NCBI RefSeq assembly: GCF_021440085.1
Contig: NZ_JAKCPW010000009.1
Coordinates: 62,001 to 126,000, forward strand
From: Dyadobacter sp. CY261
GTDB taxonomy: Bacteria > Bacteroidota > Bacteroidia > Cytophagales > Spirosomataceae
Length of the DNA: 64,000 nucleotides
Reading direction: 5' to 3'
Shown: piece by piece, positions 43,701 through 52,160 of the stretch
Layout: each line of letters begins with the position of its first letter
Numbering within the stretch: the first letter of the stretch is position 1
The notes under the pieces: model-generated
Database searches by the model: none
What the model saw: only the letters and a program-made list of their open reading frames with translations
Told to the model about the DNA's origin: nothing
Made by a program: the position numbers and the translations under genes

Positions 43701-44093
43701 ATCACCGTTCACATCCGCCATAACCACGCCGGTGCTCCATTTGTCGGGCTCGGCTACTCCGGCTTTATCGGTAATATCCTCGAATTTCCAGTTTCCTTTG
43801 TTTAGATAGAGCTTGTTATCACCCATGTTGGCGGTGAAGTAAATATCCGGCAAACCGTCATTATTGATATCTCCGATCGACACGCCGCCGCCATTGTAGA
43901 AATTCCGGTAGTTAAAAATGTTGACCTCTTCTGTGTCCACCACTTTGTTCACAAAGTCAACGCCGGTGTCGGATGCATCGAGCTCCTCGAACAATGCATC
44001 GGCACTATTTTCGGAGTCTTTGCACGAAAACAGCGCGCAAATCCCCGCTATCAAAATGAGCGCCCGGCAGGCGGCAGAGTGGTATATGGTCAT
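40749..44093 (-). CDS. VCBS/FG-GAP repeat lipoprotein with ASPIC/UnbV domain
   Basis: The ATG at 44093 gives 1114 residues. The longer frame to TTG at 44156 would begin upstream of a TATCTTTG promoter box and is rejected. A lipobox (ALFSC) follows a hydrophobic segment, so it is a lipoprotein, probably at the cell surface. Many calcium-binding repeats of the form D-x-(D/N)-x-D-G-x2-D (for example DINGDGLPDIY, DYDLDGDLD) form two propeller-like blocks. Between them is an ASPIC/UnbV domain (IGSKVEVYAGNQ..., GFQSSTEYPVTIGLG). Proteins of this type are common in Bacteroidota, and their roles in adhesion or polymer binding are largely unproved. It is a single-gene unit, divergent from the FAD oxidase gene. 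Confidence 0.88.
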   Translation of the reverse strand: MTIYHSAACRALILIAGICALFSCKDSENSADALFEELDASDTGVDFVNKVVDTEEVNIFNYRNFYNGGGVSIGDINNDGLPDIYFTANMGDNKLYLNKGNWKFEDITDKAGVAEPDKWSTGVVMADVNGDNLLDIYVCNAGYQKFVNKQGNSLYINNGDLTFTESAKKYGLDEAGYTTQAAFLDYDLDGDLDCYILNNSFIPVNTLNYANDRNLRAKDWPVKDFLKGGGAKLMRNDSGHFVDVSEEAGIYGSLIGFGLGVTVGDINGDMYPDIYICNDFYERDYLYINQKDGTFSEELEKRIKHTSLASMGADMADVNNDGYPELFTTDMLPRDEYRYKTTTSFENHYLFNLKKEKGFYNQYMQNSLQLNNQDGTFSEIANYSGVAASDWSWGALLFDADNDTQTDIYICNGIYHDILDQDFIDFFANEVTQKMVLSGEKENMQDIIDRMPSTPIFNNFFHNEGNLRFAEKGKEFGFNKASFSNGAAYADLDNDGDLDLVVNNVNEPCFIYKNRSDSRKNRGHYIRFDLKGKGMNTHAIGSKVEVYAGNQVFTKQVNPSHGFQSSTEYPVTIGLGTIGRIDSVLVRWPDHKITVRRDIRPDTTLQFEMKAAKESVISANSSQPTLLTLMNVKGLEGHQENKYEDFYNERNIPVMLSREGPKAAIGDVNGDGAEDIYICGAKGQGGQLYLQKNGQFLRSIQKAFPDLPGIEDTAALFFDADGDGDSDLVVGGGGNESTKASPDLPTRLYLNDGKGNFALDSKAFPANAMNTAVIIAHDYDSDGDLDLFVGSRSVPREYGSNPVSYIYANDGKGAFKEMGKSVAPELSRVGMVRDAAWTDVDGDKTKELVLVGDWMAPVVFKYANGRFIKLKSGLENYSGFWGALKVTDLDGDSDVDFVLGNIGENFSLKASTTTPLKMWINDFNKNGTIEKVISKSVDSKDLPILLKRELTTQFPFLKKKSIKHSEYAVLTIQDLFPGDLLQSAVEKSVNYVQSAVAVNDGKGNFKIVPLPHLAQISCLNAIQSEDVNGDGKPDLIVGGNFTHFIPQLGALDACRGNVLINKGNMQFDVLLGKQSGFALDGEVKQISPISIQGKPYLINLVNNAAPVLFKINKM

Positions 44094-44138
44094 TAGCTTA
44101 AACTCATCGAACCGATAATATTTTTTCAGAGATGTCGC

Positions 44139-44146
44139 CAAAGATA
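44139..44146 (-). promoter_or_regulatory. -7 promoter box (TATCTTTG) for the VCBS lipoprotein gene
   Basis: On the minus strand 44146-44139 reads TATCTTTG. It predicts transcription near 44132 and a leader of about 40 bases before the ATG at 44093. No clear -33 TTTG was found at the correct spacing. Confidence 0.5.
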
Positions 44147-44189
44147 ATTTAATCAAGATTTAATTGACCCCTCTTACTTCCCCAATATT

Positions 44190-44224
44190 TTGCTGGAATT
44201 CCTTCCGCGTTGTGCGTAACTTTG
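44190..44224 (+). promoter_or_regulatory. Promoter for the FAD/Fe-S oxidoreductase gene
   Basis: TTG at 44190-44192 and TAACTTTG at 44217-44224 are 24 bases apart, slightly longer than usual. The -7 box is a full match to TAnnTTTG and lies about 30 bases before the chosen ATG at 44255. A TTG start at 44210 would fall inside it. Confidence 0.55.
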
Positions 44225-44254
44225 AATCCGTTATTATTTCAGTTAATTGCATTT

Positions 44255-47230
44255 ATGACATCCCTGTCTCCAGTATCAGATGCAGATCTGACTTTGCTTG
44301 CGCAACGCCTTGAAGGTGAACTCTTTTACGACAACACCATGCGGACGTTATACGCGACAGACGCATCCGCCTACCGCGAAATGCCGATGGCCGTCGCTAT
44401 TCCAAAGTCCATCAGCGATCTGAAAGCACTTATCGCTTATGCCACGGAAAAAAAGATTTCGCTGATCCCACGGACCGCCGGGACCTCGCTTGCCGGCCAG
44501 GTAGTCGGTAACGGTATAGTAGTAGACGTTTCGAAAAACTTTAATAAAATTCTCGAAATCAACGCCGAAGAACGCTGGGTACGCGTACAACCGGGCGTCG
44601 TGCGTGACGAGTTGAATATGGCCTTGAAACCATACGGACTCTATTTCGGCCCAGAAACTTCCACTGCCAACCGCGCAATGATCGGCGGTATGGTCGGTAA
44701 CAACTCATGCGGTTCCAATTCGATCGTATACGGAAGCACGCGGGAGCATTTATTGGAAGTAAAGGCCATTCTGGCCGACGGCACCGACGCCGAATTCAAG
44801 AACGTGAGCAGCACCGAATTGCAATCGCTGTTGAACAATGCCCGGCAGAAAAACGGCAGCGCTTCACTTTTAGATAAGATATACCTTAAAACGGACGCTA
44901 TCCTGGCCTCGCCCGACAACCAGGCGGAGATCCGGAAAAACTTTCCAAAACCCTCGGTTGAAAGGCGGAATACCGGTTACGCGCTCGATATGCTGCTGAA
45001 TATGGCACCCTACACGACGGGCACAGGTTCGGAAAAGCAGTTCAATATGTGCGGCCTCATCGCCGGCTCGGAAGGTACTTTGTGTTTCCTCACGGAGATC
45101 AAGGTAAATCTGGTGCCTCTGCCTCCCAAAACGCAAGGCCTGGTTTGCGTGCATTGCGATACGATCGACGAGGCATTGCGGGCGACCATTATTAGCTTGA
45201 AATACGGTCCGCACGCGGTGGAACTCATTGATGAATACGTTCTCGAATGTGCCGCTACCAACCCTGAACAGAGTAAGAATGCATTCTTTGTAAAAAATAA
45301 ACCGGACGGCAAATTTCCGGCAATCCTGGTGGTCGACCTGTCGAGAGAGTCGAAAGAAGAAGTGGAACAGCTGGCTGCCGACATGGAGAAGGAGATGAAG
45401 GAAGCTGGTATCGGTTTCCATTTCCCGCTACTATTCGGGGATGATACGAAGAAAATATGGACGCTGCGCAAGGCAGGACTCGGTTTGCTGGCTAACATTC
45501 CAGGCGATGAAAAGGCAGTGGCGGTGATCGAGGATACTGCGATAGACGTGTACGACCAGCCCGAATATATCCGCGAGTTCAACGAAATCCTGAAAAAAAA
45601 CGGAATGTCGGCCGTGCATTATGCACACGCGGGCTCCGGCGAGCTGCACCTGCGCCCGATCATCAACCTGAAAACCAGCGAAGGACACCGCCAGTTCAGG
45701 ATGATCGCCGAAGAGATTGCGGACCTCGTAAAGAAATACGACGGCTCCCTTTCCGGTGAGCACGGCGACGGCCGCCTCCGCGGGGAATTTATCCCGAAAA
45801 TGGTGGGCCAGCATAATTATCAGCTCTTCAAGGACATTAAGAAAACCTGGGACCCGAATAATATCTTTAATCCCGGCAAGATCGTCGATACCGCGCCAAT
45901 GGATACGTTCCTGCGCTACGAAGCCGATCACAAAACGCCCGAATTCAAAACGAATTTCCGGTTCCACGACCAGGATATTCTCCAACATGCCGAGCAATGC
46001 AATGGCTCGGGCGACTGCCGGAAAACGCATTTGAGCGGCGGTACTATGTGCCCCAGCTTCATGGCGACGCGCAATGAGAAGGACACCACACGCGCACGCG
46101 CGAACATCCTGCGTGAAATGCTCACGCGCTCGCCCAAGGAAAATCGTTTCGATAATAAGGAAATCAAGGAAGTGTACGACCTCTGCCTTGCCTGCAAAGG
46201 CTGCAAAGGCGAATGTCCTTCCAATGTGGATGTCGCGAAACTGAAAATGGAGTTTTTGCAACAATACCACGATGCGAACGGCATTCCCGTACGCTCCTGG
46301 CTGGTTGGCAATTTCTCCAAAATGACGGGTCTGGCAAGCTATGTACCATGGGCTTATAATCTGATTTATAAGAATGCACCGCTACGGAAGATCGCCAACA
46401 CCGTAGTAGGCTTCCACCCTGAGCGCACGATGCCGTTGCTGCACAGCACTACATTGAAAAAGTGGTATGACCAGCGCAAAAAAAACGCACCGAAATCGGA
46501 TCGGAAGGTATACCTCTTCTGCGACGAGTTTACCAATTACAACGACGTGGAAATTGGTAAAACCACCGTTCTCACTTTGGAAAAACTGGGCTATGAAGTG
46601 ACAATTCCCAATCACGGGCCGTCGGGAAGGCCACAGCTTTCCAAAGGGCTGCTAAGGGATGCCAAGAAGATCGCAGAAGAGAATATCCGTTTGCTGAAAG
46701 ATATTATCTCGCACAATACACCGCTGGTTGGCATCGAACCGTCGGCAATCCTCACATTCCGTGACGAATATCCTGACCTGGTAAGCGACGAGTTGCTGGA
46801 AGACGCCAAAATGATCGCGCAAAATGCCCTGCAATTCGACGAGTTCATAGCGCGTGAAATTGAATTAAAGAACATTTCGAAAAACCAGTTTACCAAAGAA
46901 AAACGGCTTATCAAGTTGCATGGACATTGTCAGCAAAAAGCCATTTCGAGTGTTATACCAACTAAAAAAATGCTCTCGCTTCCTGAAAACTACACCGTGC
47001 AGCTCATTCCATCGGGATGCTGCGGGATGGCGGGTTCATTCGGTTACGAAAAAGAACACTTCGATATCTCAATGCAAATCGGTGAGCTGGTGCTCTTCCC
47101 GACTGTTCGCCAGCAGCCCGAAGATGTGATCATCGCCGCACCGGGTACCAGCTGCCGCCACCAGATACACGACGGAACCGGCCGAAAGGCGCTGCACCCG
47201 GCAGAAATCCTTTGGGATGCATTGGTTTAA
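44255..47230 (+). CDS. FAD-linked oxidoreductase with 4Fe-4S and CCG domains (D-lactate dehydrogenase type)
   Basis: The ATG at 44255 gives 991 residues. Domains in order are an FAD-binding PCMH domain (about 40-230; IPRTAGTSLAGQVVG and MIGGMVGNNSCGSNS), a GlcD-type C-terminal substrate domain (about 240-560; HAHAGSGELHLRP, SGEHGDGRLRGEF), a ferredoxin-like domain (cysteines in CNGSGDCRKTH...MCPSF and CLACKGCKGECPSNVD), and a CCG-type domain (PSGCCGMAGSFGYE). Proteins of this layout (Dld-II/YdiJ-like) oxidise D-lactate, D-2-hydroxyglutarate or related 2-hydroxy acids at the membrane and pass electrons to quinones. The exact substrate is unknown. The gene is divergent from the VCBS lipoprotein gene. 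Confidence 0.92.
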   Translation: MTSLSPVSDADLTLLAQRLEGELFYDNTMRTLYATDASAYREMPMAVAIPKSISDLKALIAYATEKKISLIPRTAGTSLAGQVVGNGIVVDVSKNFNKILEINAEERWVRVQPGVVRDELNMALKPYGLYFGPETSTANRAMIGGMVGNNSCGSNSIVYGSTREHLLEVKAILADGTDAEFKNVSSTELQSLLNNARQKNGSASLLDKIYLKTDAILASPDNQAEIRKNFPKPSVERRNTGYALDMLLNMAPYTTGTGSEKQFNMCGLIAGSEGTLCFLTEIKVNLVPLPPKTQGLVCVHCDTIDEALRATIISLKYGPHAVELIDEYVLECAATNPEQSKNAFFVKNKPDGKFPAILVVDLSRESKEEVEQLAADMEKEMKEAGIGFHFPLLFGDDTKKIWTLRKAGLGLLANIPGDEKAVAVIEDTAIDVYDQPEYIREFNEILKKNGMSAVHYAHAGSGELHLRPIINLKTSEGHRQFRMIAEEIADLVKKYDGSLSGEHGDGRLRGEFIPKMVGQHNYQLFKDIKKTWDPNNIFNPGKIVDTAPMDTFLRYEADHKTPEFKTNFRFHDQDILQHAEQCNGSGDCRKTHLSGGTMCPSFMATRNEKDTTRARANILREMLTRSPKENRFDNKEIKEVYDLCLACKGCKGECPSNVDVAKLKMEFLQQYHDANGIPVRSWLVGNFSKMTGLASYVPWAYNLIYKNAPLRKIANTVVGFHPERTMPLLHSTTLKKWYDQRKKNAPKSDRKVYLFCDEFTNYNDVEIGKTTVLTLEKLGYEVTIPNHGPSGRPQLSKGLLRDAKKIAEENIRLLKDIISHNTPLVGIEPSAILTFRDEYPDLVSDELLEDAKMIAQNALQFDEFIAREIELKNISKNQFTKEKRLIKLHGHCQQKAISSVIPTKKMLSLPENYTVQLIPSGCCGMAGSFGYEKEHFDISMQIGELVLFPTVRQQPEDVIIAAPGTSCRHQIHDGTGRKALHPAEILWDALV

Positions 47231-47252
47231 AATATCTTTGTATAATTCAAAA

Positions 47253-47285
47253 AAGGCCGGCAAACGAAATTTGCCGGCCTTCTTC
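47253..47285. terminator. Bidirectional rho-independent terminator
   Basis: The stem AAGGCCGGCAAA / TTTGCCGGCCTT (47253-47264, 47270-47281) has a 5-base loop and an upstream A-run at 47249-47252. It separates the convergent oxidoreductase and NmrA-like genes. Confidence 0.9.
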
Positions 47286-47287
47286 AT

Positions 47288-47920
47288 TTAGTTGGAAATA
47301 AATGGCGCTTTCCTCAGCCAGGTATCATCCGCAAGTTGCCCGATCATGAATGCGGCAATATCCGCAGCGTCGATCTTCGAACCAGGCGAATCGGTCTCGT
47401 TCACCTTCACTTCGGCCCGATTTCCGTTAAATCCGATATACGGAACCCGCACCATAATCCATTCGGCATTGCTGTGGGCGAGTATCGAATACGATTTTTG
47501 GCGGTCTTCATGAATAGCAGGAAACGTGGCATGCATCCATTCTGTCGCCTTCGCCGTTTCCTCGCCCTTTCGGTCCGACGGCGTATCGACATTCAAACCC
47601 GCCAGCACAATATAACGGACCGGCTTGTCACCGATCGCGTTCAAAATATTGATACAAGCCTGACTAGCCACGAGCGGCTCATCCTTTCGTTGCCCTACCG
47701 TGCTCAGTACCGCATTGCAGCCTTCCATTAATTTATCCACAGCCTGTGCATCCAGCACATCGCCATGCACGATCTCGATTAACGAACTTTGGATGGTAAA
47801 ATTCTCAGGATGCCTGAGCAGCAGTTTGAGCGAAATACCTTTTTCGATGAGTTGATTGACAAGATATTGGCCTGTACGCCCGCCGCCGCCAATCACAGCG
47901 ATTTTTTGTATTCTTTCCAT
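47288..47920 (-). CDS. NAD(P)-binding atypical SDR (NmrA/SDR_a5-like)
   Basis: The ATG at 47920 gives 210 residues; the longer TTG start at 47950 is less likely because the first beta strand (KIAVIGGGGRTGQYLV) should sit near the N-terminus. The glycine-rich GGGGRTG motif and the AVLSTVGQ segment show an NAD(P)-binding fold of the atypical SDR type used by NmrA-like and flavin-reductase-like proteins. These sense redox state or reduce small substrates; the catalytic Tyr-Lys pair is not obvious. It is a single-gene unit in the cytoplasm, convergent with the FAD oxidase gene. Confidence 0.87.
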   Translation of the reverse strand: MERIQKIAVIGGGGRTGQYLVNQLIEKGISLKLLLRHPENFTIQSSLIEIVHGDVLDAQAVDKLMEGCNAVLSTVGQRKDEPLVASQACINILNAIGDKPVRYIVLAGLNVDTPSDRKGEETAKATEWMHATFPAIHEDRQKSYSILAHSNAEWIMVRVPYIGFNGNRAEVKVNETDSPGSKIDAADIAAFMIGQLADDTWLRKAPFISN

Positions 47921-48104
47921 TTCTCTCTGATAAAATTTCGGATATAGCAAATGATCCCGGTTGAAGTGTCCGGGGTTTCACAGAAGAACATCGCTCGATT
48001 CTGTGGGTGATGCGGTGTTTTTATCAGGAGATTTTAATAGCATGAAGATAAGTAACCGAAGTTTGCAATTCAAAGTTGGCATCAAAAAAAACATAGATGT
48101 CAAC

Positions 48105-48128
48105 TTTTTAGGAATAGATTCCTAAAAA
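48105..48128. promoter_or_regulatory. Palindrome 1 upstream of the DUF4143 ATPase gene
   Basis: The perfect palindrome TTTTTAGGAAT-AG-ATTCCTAAAAA has 11-bp arms. It is one of two similar palindromes in tandem, about 30 bases apart, immediately before the ATPase gene. The shape suggests an operator for a dimeric regulator or an RNA hairpin. Confidence 0.7.
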
Positions 48129-48132
48129 ATAT

Positions 48133-48164
48133 CAACTTTTTAGGAATTCATTCCTGAAAAGTTG
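48133..48164. promoter_or_regulatory. Palindrome 2 upstream of the DUF4143 ATPase gene
   Basis: CAACTTTTTAGGAAT (48133-48147) is repeated inverted at 48150-48164 with one mismatch and a 2-base centre. Its core AACTTTTTAGGAATnnATTCCT is the same as that of palindrome 1. It lies 27 bases before the ATG at 48192. Confidence 0.7.
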
Positions 48165-48191
48165 TAAATTAGAATAAACAACAGGCAGCGT

Positions 48192-49313
48192 ATGATCAGG
48201 CGAAACCTTCAAACAGCATTAGAAACTAAGTTATATGATGGAAAGGCGATCATACTGACGGGAGCCCGGCAAGTTGGTAAGACGACTTTACTGCATTCGC
48301 TATTTGGCAATTCGGACGAAACAATTTGGCTAAACGGTGACGAAGCCGATGTCAGGGCGCTGTTCGAGAATGCAACCTCGACGAGATTAAAAAACCTCTT
48401 TGCAGGCAAAAAAAACATTGTCATCGATGAAGCGCAACGTATTTCCGACATTGGCATAAAATTAAAACTCATCACCGACAACATTCCCGGGATACAGCTG
48501 GTTGCTACGGGAAGTTCTTCATTTGAATTTGCCAATAAAATTAATGAACCACTCACAGGCCGCAAATGGGAATACCGGATGTTCCCTCTTTCCTTCGGTG
48601 AAATGGTAAACCACCACGGACTGATCGAAGAAAGGCGATTGCTACCGCAAAGATTGCTCTATGGCTACTACCCCGACATTGTAAATCACCCTGGCGAGGA
48701 AAAAGACATTTTGAAACAGCTTTCCGATAGCTATCTCTATAAGGATATCTTGACTTGGGAAAACATCCAAAAACCAGAAAAACTACTCCGCTTATTGCAA
48801 GCGCTGGCCTTTCAGGTCGGATCACAGGTTTCATTCAATGAGCTAGGTACTATGTGCGGTCTCGATAACAAAACAGTCGAGAAATACATCAATCTGCTCG
48901 AACAGGTTTTTATCATTTTCCGTCTGGGTTCATTCAGCCGCAACCTGCGGAACGAGCTCAAAAGCAGCCGTAAAATCTATTTTTATGACAATGGTATCAG
49001 AAATGCATTGATCGCCAATTTCAGCCAGCCGGAACTACGTACCGACATTGGTGCATTGTGGGAGAACTTCATTATTTCCGAGCGGATGAAGTTCACAAGC
49101 TATAACGGAATTTGGGCAAATCAATATTACTGGCGCACCAAAGAGCAAAACGAAATCGACTATCTGGAAGATATCAACGGGAAATTACATGCCTACGAGT
49201 TCAAATGGAATGCAAAGGCCAAAGCCATATTATCCAAAACATTCAGTAAGGCATATCCCGGCAGCGATTTCCAGATCATACATCCAGGTAACTTTGATGA
49301 GTTTATTCTCTAA
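48192..49313 (+). CDS. DUF4143-type AAA ATPase
   Basis: The 373-residue protein has an N-terminal AAA domain: Walker A GARQVGKTT at residues 24-32, Walker B NIVIDEAQ and the sensor ATGSSSFE. The DUF4143 domain at the C-terminus has FYDNGIRNALI, WENFIISE and NEIDYLED. The C-terminal part resembles a restriction-endonuclease-like fold. Such ATPases are very common and multicopy in Bacteroidota and archaea; their role is not established. Two palindromes sit directly in front of the gene, suggesting tight or self regulation. Its stop overlaps the convergent DUF5686 gene's stop by 4 bases. The overall composition is more AT-rich than the neighbours, so horizontal transfer is possible. Confidence 0.9.
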   Translation: MIRRNLQTALETKLYDGKAIILTGARQVGKTTLLHSLFGNSDETIWLNGDEADVRALFENATSTRLKNLFAGKKNIVIDEAQRISDIGIKLKLITDNIPGIQLVATGSSSFEFANKINEPLTGRKWEYRMFPLSFGEMVNHHGLIEERRLLPQRLLYGYYPDIVNHPGEEKDILKQLSDSYLYKDILTWENIQKPEKLLRLLQALAFQVGSQVSFNELGTMCGLDNKTVEKYINLLEQVFIIFRLGSFSRNLRNELKSSRKIYFYDNGIRNALIANFSQPELRTDIGALWENFIISERMKFTSYNGIWANQYYWRTKEQNEIDYLEDINGKLHAYEFKWNAKAKAILSKTFSKAYPGSDFQIIHPGNFDEFIL

Positions 49314-52066
49314 TTCTTCCCCCACCCAATATTCATCGTAGTCCCGACCCGGAAAACCGTATTTTTATACTTAAACCCTTCAAAACTATTCGCTACCTCC
49401 ACGCGAAGCGGGAACCTGATGCCAATATCAAGCCCATAACCCAACTCAGCATAGTTATCCGAATCATGCGTGGCCAGGTAATGCAGGAAGAAGTTTTCCT
49501 TGACGCCCAGAATGCGGAACCAAGGGATTTGAGTTAGCAGAAACTGGCGGAGTTCGGTGAGGACATGGGCTTCGAAGAATTTCTTCGAGGTGCTGTATTT
49601 GTAGTAATCGAGCATCCGGAATGTGCCGACCGGGTCGCCAAGCTGGAAAAAGAATCGGTTGCCTGCGAAATGCTGGAAGTCAGGAAACTGAATGGTGTCG
49701 CTGCCCAGGAAACTACCTGCAGCCAGCTTATAGCGCAATTTGCTGCGGATACCAATGTCGAAACCGTGCTGAATGCCGATTTGCACAAAATTGAAATCGA
49801 CATCGCTGCCGAATGCATTGCGGATTCCCTTCCGGAAATTGATCGAAAGTTTGGGCGAATCATCATCATAGAAGCTGGTTTTACCACTGCGGGTCCGGTA
49901 CTTTTGCCAGGGTTTGTAGCTTGCCCAAATACCGACCGTCAACGCCTGATGCCGGGGCATTGGCGCCGGCATTACTGCTGCATCTGTTTTTCCTTCGATA
50001 TTTTCCGGAATGTTGGAAGTAAATTCCCGTCGATTCCAGTCGATCCAGCGGTAGGGCGACGTCTTTTCAAGATTAGGCAATGCCGTACGATCAGCGTATT
50101 CGATGCTTGCTTTTATTTCGAAATGCTCATTTTCCTGACTGGTTTTGAAGTCTGCCCGCAAGAAATCCTTTTGGTATTCTTTAATAAAATTTTGCTCCAA
50201 AAACAGGGTCGTGAAAGTGTTCAGCAACGGATGCATCGGATTTTCCCCATTGAACTGGGCAACACCGCGACCGCCCGAAATATTGATCGTATTCCGTGCC
50301 CAACCGTAATCTGCCACACCTGTAACCAACAATTTATTCCTGCCAAAGGAATACCGGGTCAATCCTCCAACCGACCACTCCCGACCATCCCTAACCGCTC
50401 CTGACTTTCCCTTACCTTCCCGCTTCCCATCCCCCGAATGTCGCAGCTTCAACCCGGCACCATTCAACACCAATCCTTCCACTGTATTAACCTGAATGCC
50501 CGGCAACGGCCCGATGTAATCCAGTCGCCACGGACTTTCCTTACCCAGGGGGAAATTGCGCCCGGCCAGCAAATCGCCCAGGCCAAACTTGCCGCCTTTC
50601 TTCGATTTGGTAGTATCGTCCTTGCTTGCCTTTACGCTGTCCTGCTGCTGCTTTGTCCCTTCATGGATGACGACGAGGCTGTCCAACCGCGTATAACTTT
50701 TCACCTCCGCGACCGTAAGCGGGACCGTGCGCAGCGAATCCCAGAATGCCGTATTGCGCTGTGTAGCCATGGAATCTACCTGCGTTGAATCTTCCCTGCT
50801 GAAATTCAGATCGATATCCTCGCCTTTCTTTTCCTTTTCTTTTAAATCCTGCTTTTCGTACTCCTTGATCATTTTCCGCAGATTTTTAGCCGAGAACTCT
50901 TTTTGCTTGCTCACCACCTCTTCCATGTTCCGCGTTTTGATCTCCCGGCCGGTCAGGCGCACTTTCTTGGCCTCCTCCGCGTATTTTTTGTCGTCGATCA
51001 CCACGATATCCGGCTTGAATGCCGGGTTGATCTTCACGTTCGTAAACGACTGCGAGATCACAAAATCGCCTTTCCCTTTCAGACCATAAATGCCTCCCTG
51101 CACATGAAATTGCTGGTTAACCGGCATCCACACACCTTGTACCGGGCTATAAACCTGCTTGATATCGAGCCGAAAACCTGTGTTGACGGTTTGCAGATCC
51201 AGACTATAAATACTCCATTCGTCCTCAATAATCTGGATAGTCCCGCGGTAAACACCCTCTCCCCAAGAGCGGGGTGTGACCTTAATTTTGTTCACTTCAA
51301 TGCCATTCTCCCGAAATGCCCCCAGGTATTCAAATTTATAATAGGCAAATGCGCGGGGCGATAATGGAGAAACAGCTTTCACGACTTCTGGCTGATAAAA
51401 ACTCGCCAACAGGTACATATTCGGATCGGCGATATTTTTGTCCATGCTGCTCCGCGTCGCGATCACTCGCTGTTTATAGGCATTGGGTTGCCTGAACGTC
51501 ACCTCCGAAACTGTCTCATTCAGCATCGGAACGCCCTTTTTGAAATTGGTTTCCTTCTCCATTTCCTTCAATTCCTTTTTATAAAGAAATTCCATCGGCA
51601 AATCGGTAATCACAAAGGATGATTTGGAATATACTTTGGCGGTGTAGGCATCCACCTGAAGAAAATGATAGCGGCTTTTGGCAATGGCACTGCGCATAAT
51701 GGTATAAGCCGGATCCTCATCCCTGCTTCCAATGCGCACTTCGCCGAGATTCAGTGCCTGCTCCTCCATGACAAGGTCGAACGTTTGCACTTTGTTTTCG
51801 ACTGTAAAACCCTTCTGCCCTGTCTTGTAGCCGAGATATTGAAAGATTACCTCATAGTACCCCGGTTTCAGATCGAGCTGGTAGCGGCCCTCCTCGTTGG
51901 AAATGGTACTAATACTCGTGCCTTTGACGATGATGGCCGCGAATGGCAACGGCTCCCCTTTCTTTGTCTTGATGGTACCCCGAACGCCGCTTGCGGGCGC
52001 TTGCGCAAGGGCAATGAAGGATGTTAGGAGAACAAGGAAAAATGCGAGAACGTAGTGTTTGAGCAT
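49310..52066 (-). CDS. DUF5686 outer-membrane protein with carboxypeptidase-like N-domain
   Basis: The 918-residue protein starts with a signal peptide (ending ALAQ). A carboxypeptidase-regulatory-like domain follows (about 25-110; VRGTIKTKKGEPLPFAAIIVKG). Then comes the long DUF5686 region, with alternating aromatic beta strands typical of an outer-membrane barrel in the last 350 residues. A central charged stretch (about 360-500) is probably periplasmic. DUF5686 proteins are found only in Bacteroidota as far as I know; the function is unknown, and they lack the TonB-dependent plug. A TTTG-N18-TATCTTTA promoter lies at 52143-52114 on the minus strand. Confidence 0.88.
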   Translation of the reverse strand: MLKHYVLAFFLVLLTSFIALAQAPASGVRGTIKTKKGEPLPFAAIIVKGTSISTISNEEGRYQLDLKPGYYEVIFQYLGYKTGQKGFTVENKVQTFDLVMEEQALNLGEVRIGSRDEDPAYTIMRSAIAKSRYHFLQVDAYTAKVYSKSSFVITDLPMEFLYKKELKEMEKETNFKKGVPMLNETVSEVTFRQPNAYKQRVIATRSSMDKNIADPNMYLLASFYQPEVVKAVSPLSPRAFAYYKFEYLGAFRENGIEVNKIKVTPRSWGEGVYRGTIQIIEDEWSIYSLDLQTVNTGFRLDIKQVYSPVQGVWMPVNQQFHVQGGIYGLKGKGDFVISQSFTNVKINPAFKPDIVVIDDKKYAEEAKKVRLTGREIKTRNMEEVVSKQKEFSAKNLRKMIKEYEKQDLKEKEKKGEDIDLNFSREDSTQVDSMATQRNTAFWDSLRTVPLTVAEVKSYTRLDSLVVIHEGTKQQQDSVKASKDDTTKSKKGGKFGLGDLLAGRNFPLGKESPWRLDYIGPLPGIQVNTVEGLVLNGAGLKLRHSGDGKREGKGKSGAVRDGREWSVGGLTRYSFGRNKLLVTGVADYGWARNTINISGGRGVAQFNGENPMHPLLNTFTTLFLEQNFIKEYQKDFLRADFKTSQENEHFEIKASIEYADRTALPNLEKTSPYRWIDWNRREFTSNIPENIEGKTDAAVMPAPMPRHQALTVGIWASYKPWQKYRTRSGKTSFYDDDSPKLSINFRKGIRNAFGSDVDFNFVQIGIQHGFDIGIRSKLRYKLAAGSFLGSDTIQFPDFQHFAGNRFFFQLGDPVGTFRMLDYYKYSTSKKFFEAHVLTELRQFLLTQIPWFRILGVKENFFLHYLATHDSDNYAELGYGLDIGIRFPLRVEVANSFEGFKYKNTVFRVGTTMNIGWGKN

Positions 52067-52113
52067 GAGGTTTCAGGCAGGTCGGATGAATATCTTTTCA
52101 GGCTAGATGGTTT

Positions 52114-52143
52114 TAAAGATAATCCGGTTGCTTTGAAATCAAA
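52114..52143 (-). promoter_or_regulatory. Bacteroidota-type promoter for the DUF5686 gene
   Basis: On the minus strand TTTG (52143-52140) and TATCTTTA (52121-52114) are 18 bases apart. The last base of the -7 box differs from the consensus G. Confidence 0.5.
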
Positions 52144-52160
52144 ATCCACTCATCATATAG

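Noticed and set aside
45431..46270. Open frame of 279 residues on the minus strand
   Set aside because: It is antisense to the FAD/Fe-S oxidoreductase gene, whose motifs cover the same bases.
49565..50404. Open frame of 279 residues on the plus strand
   Set aside because: It is antisense to the barrel part of the DUF5686 gene and shows no domain.
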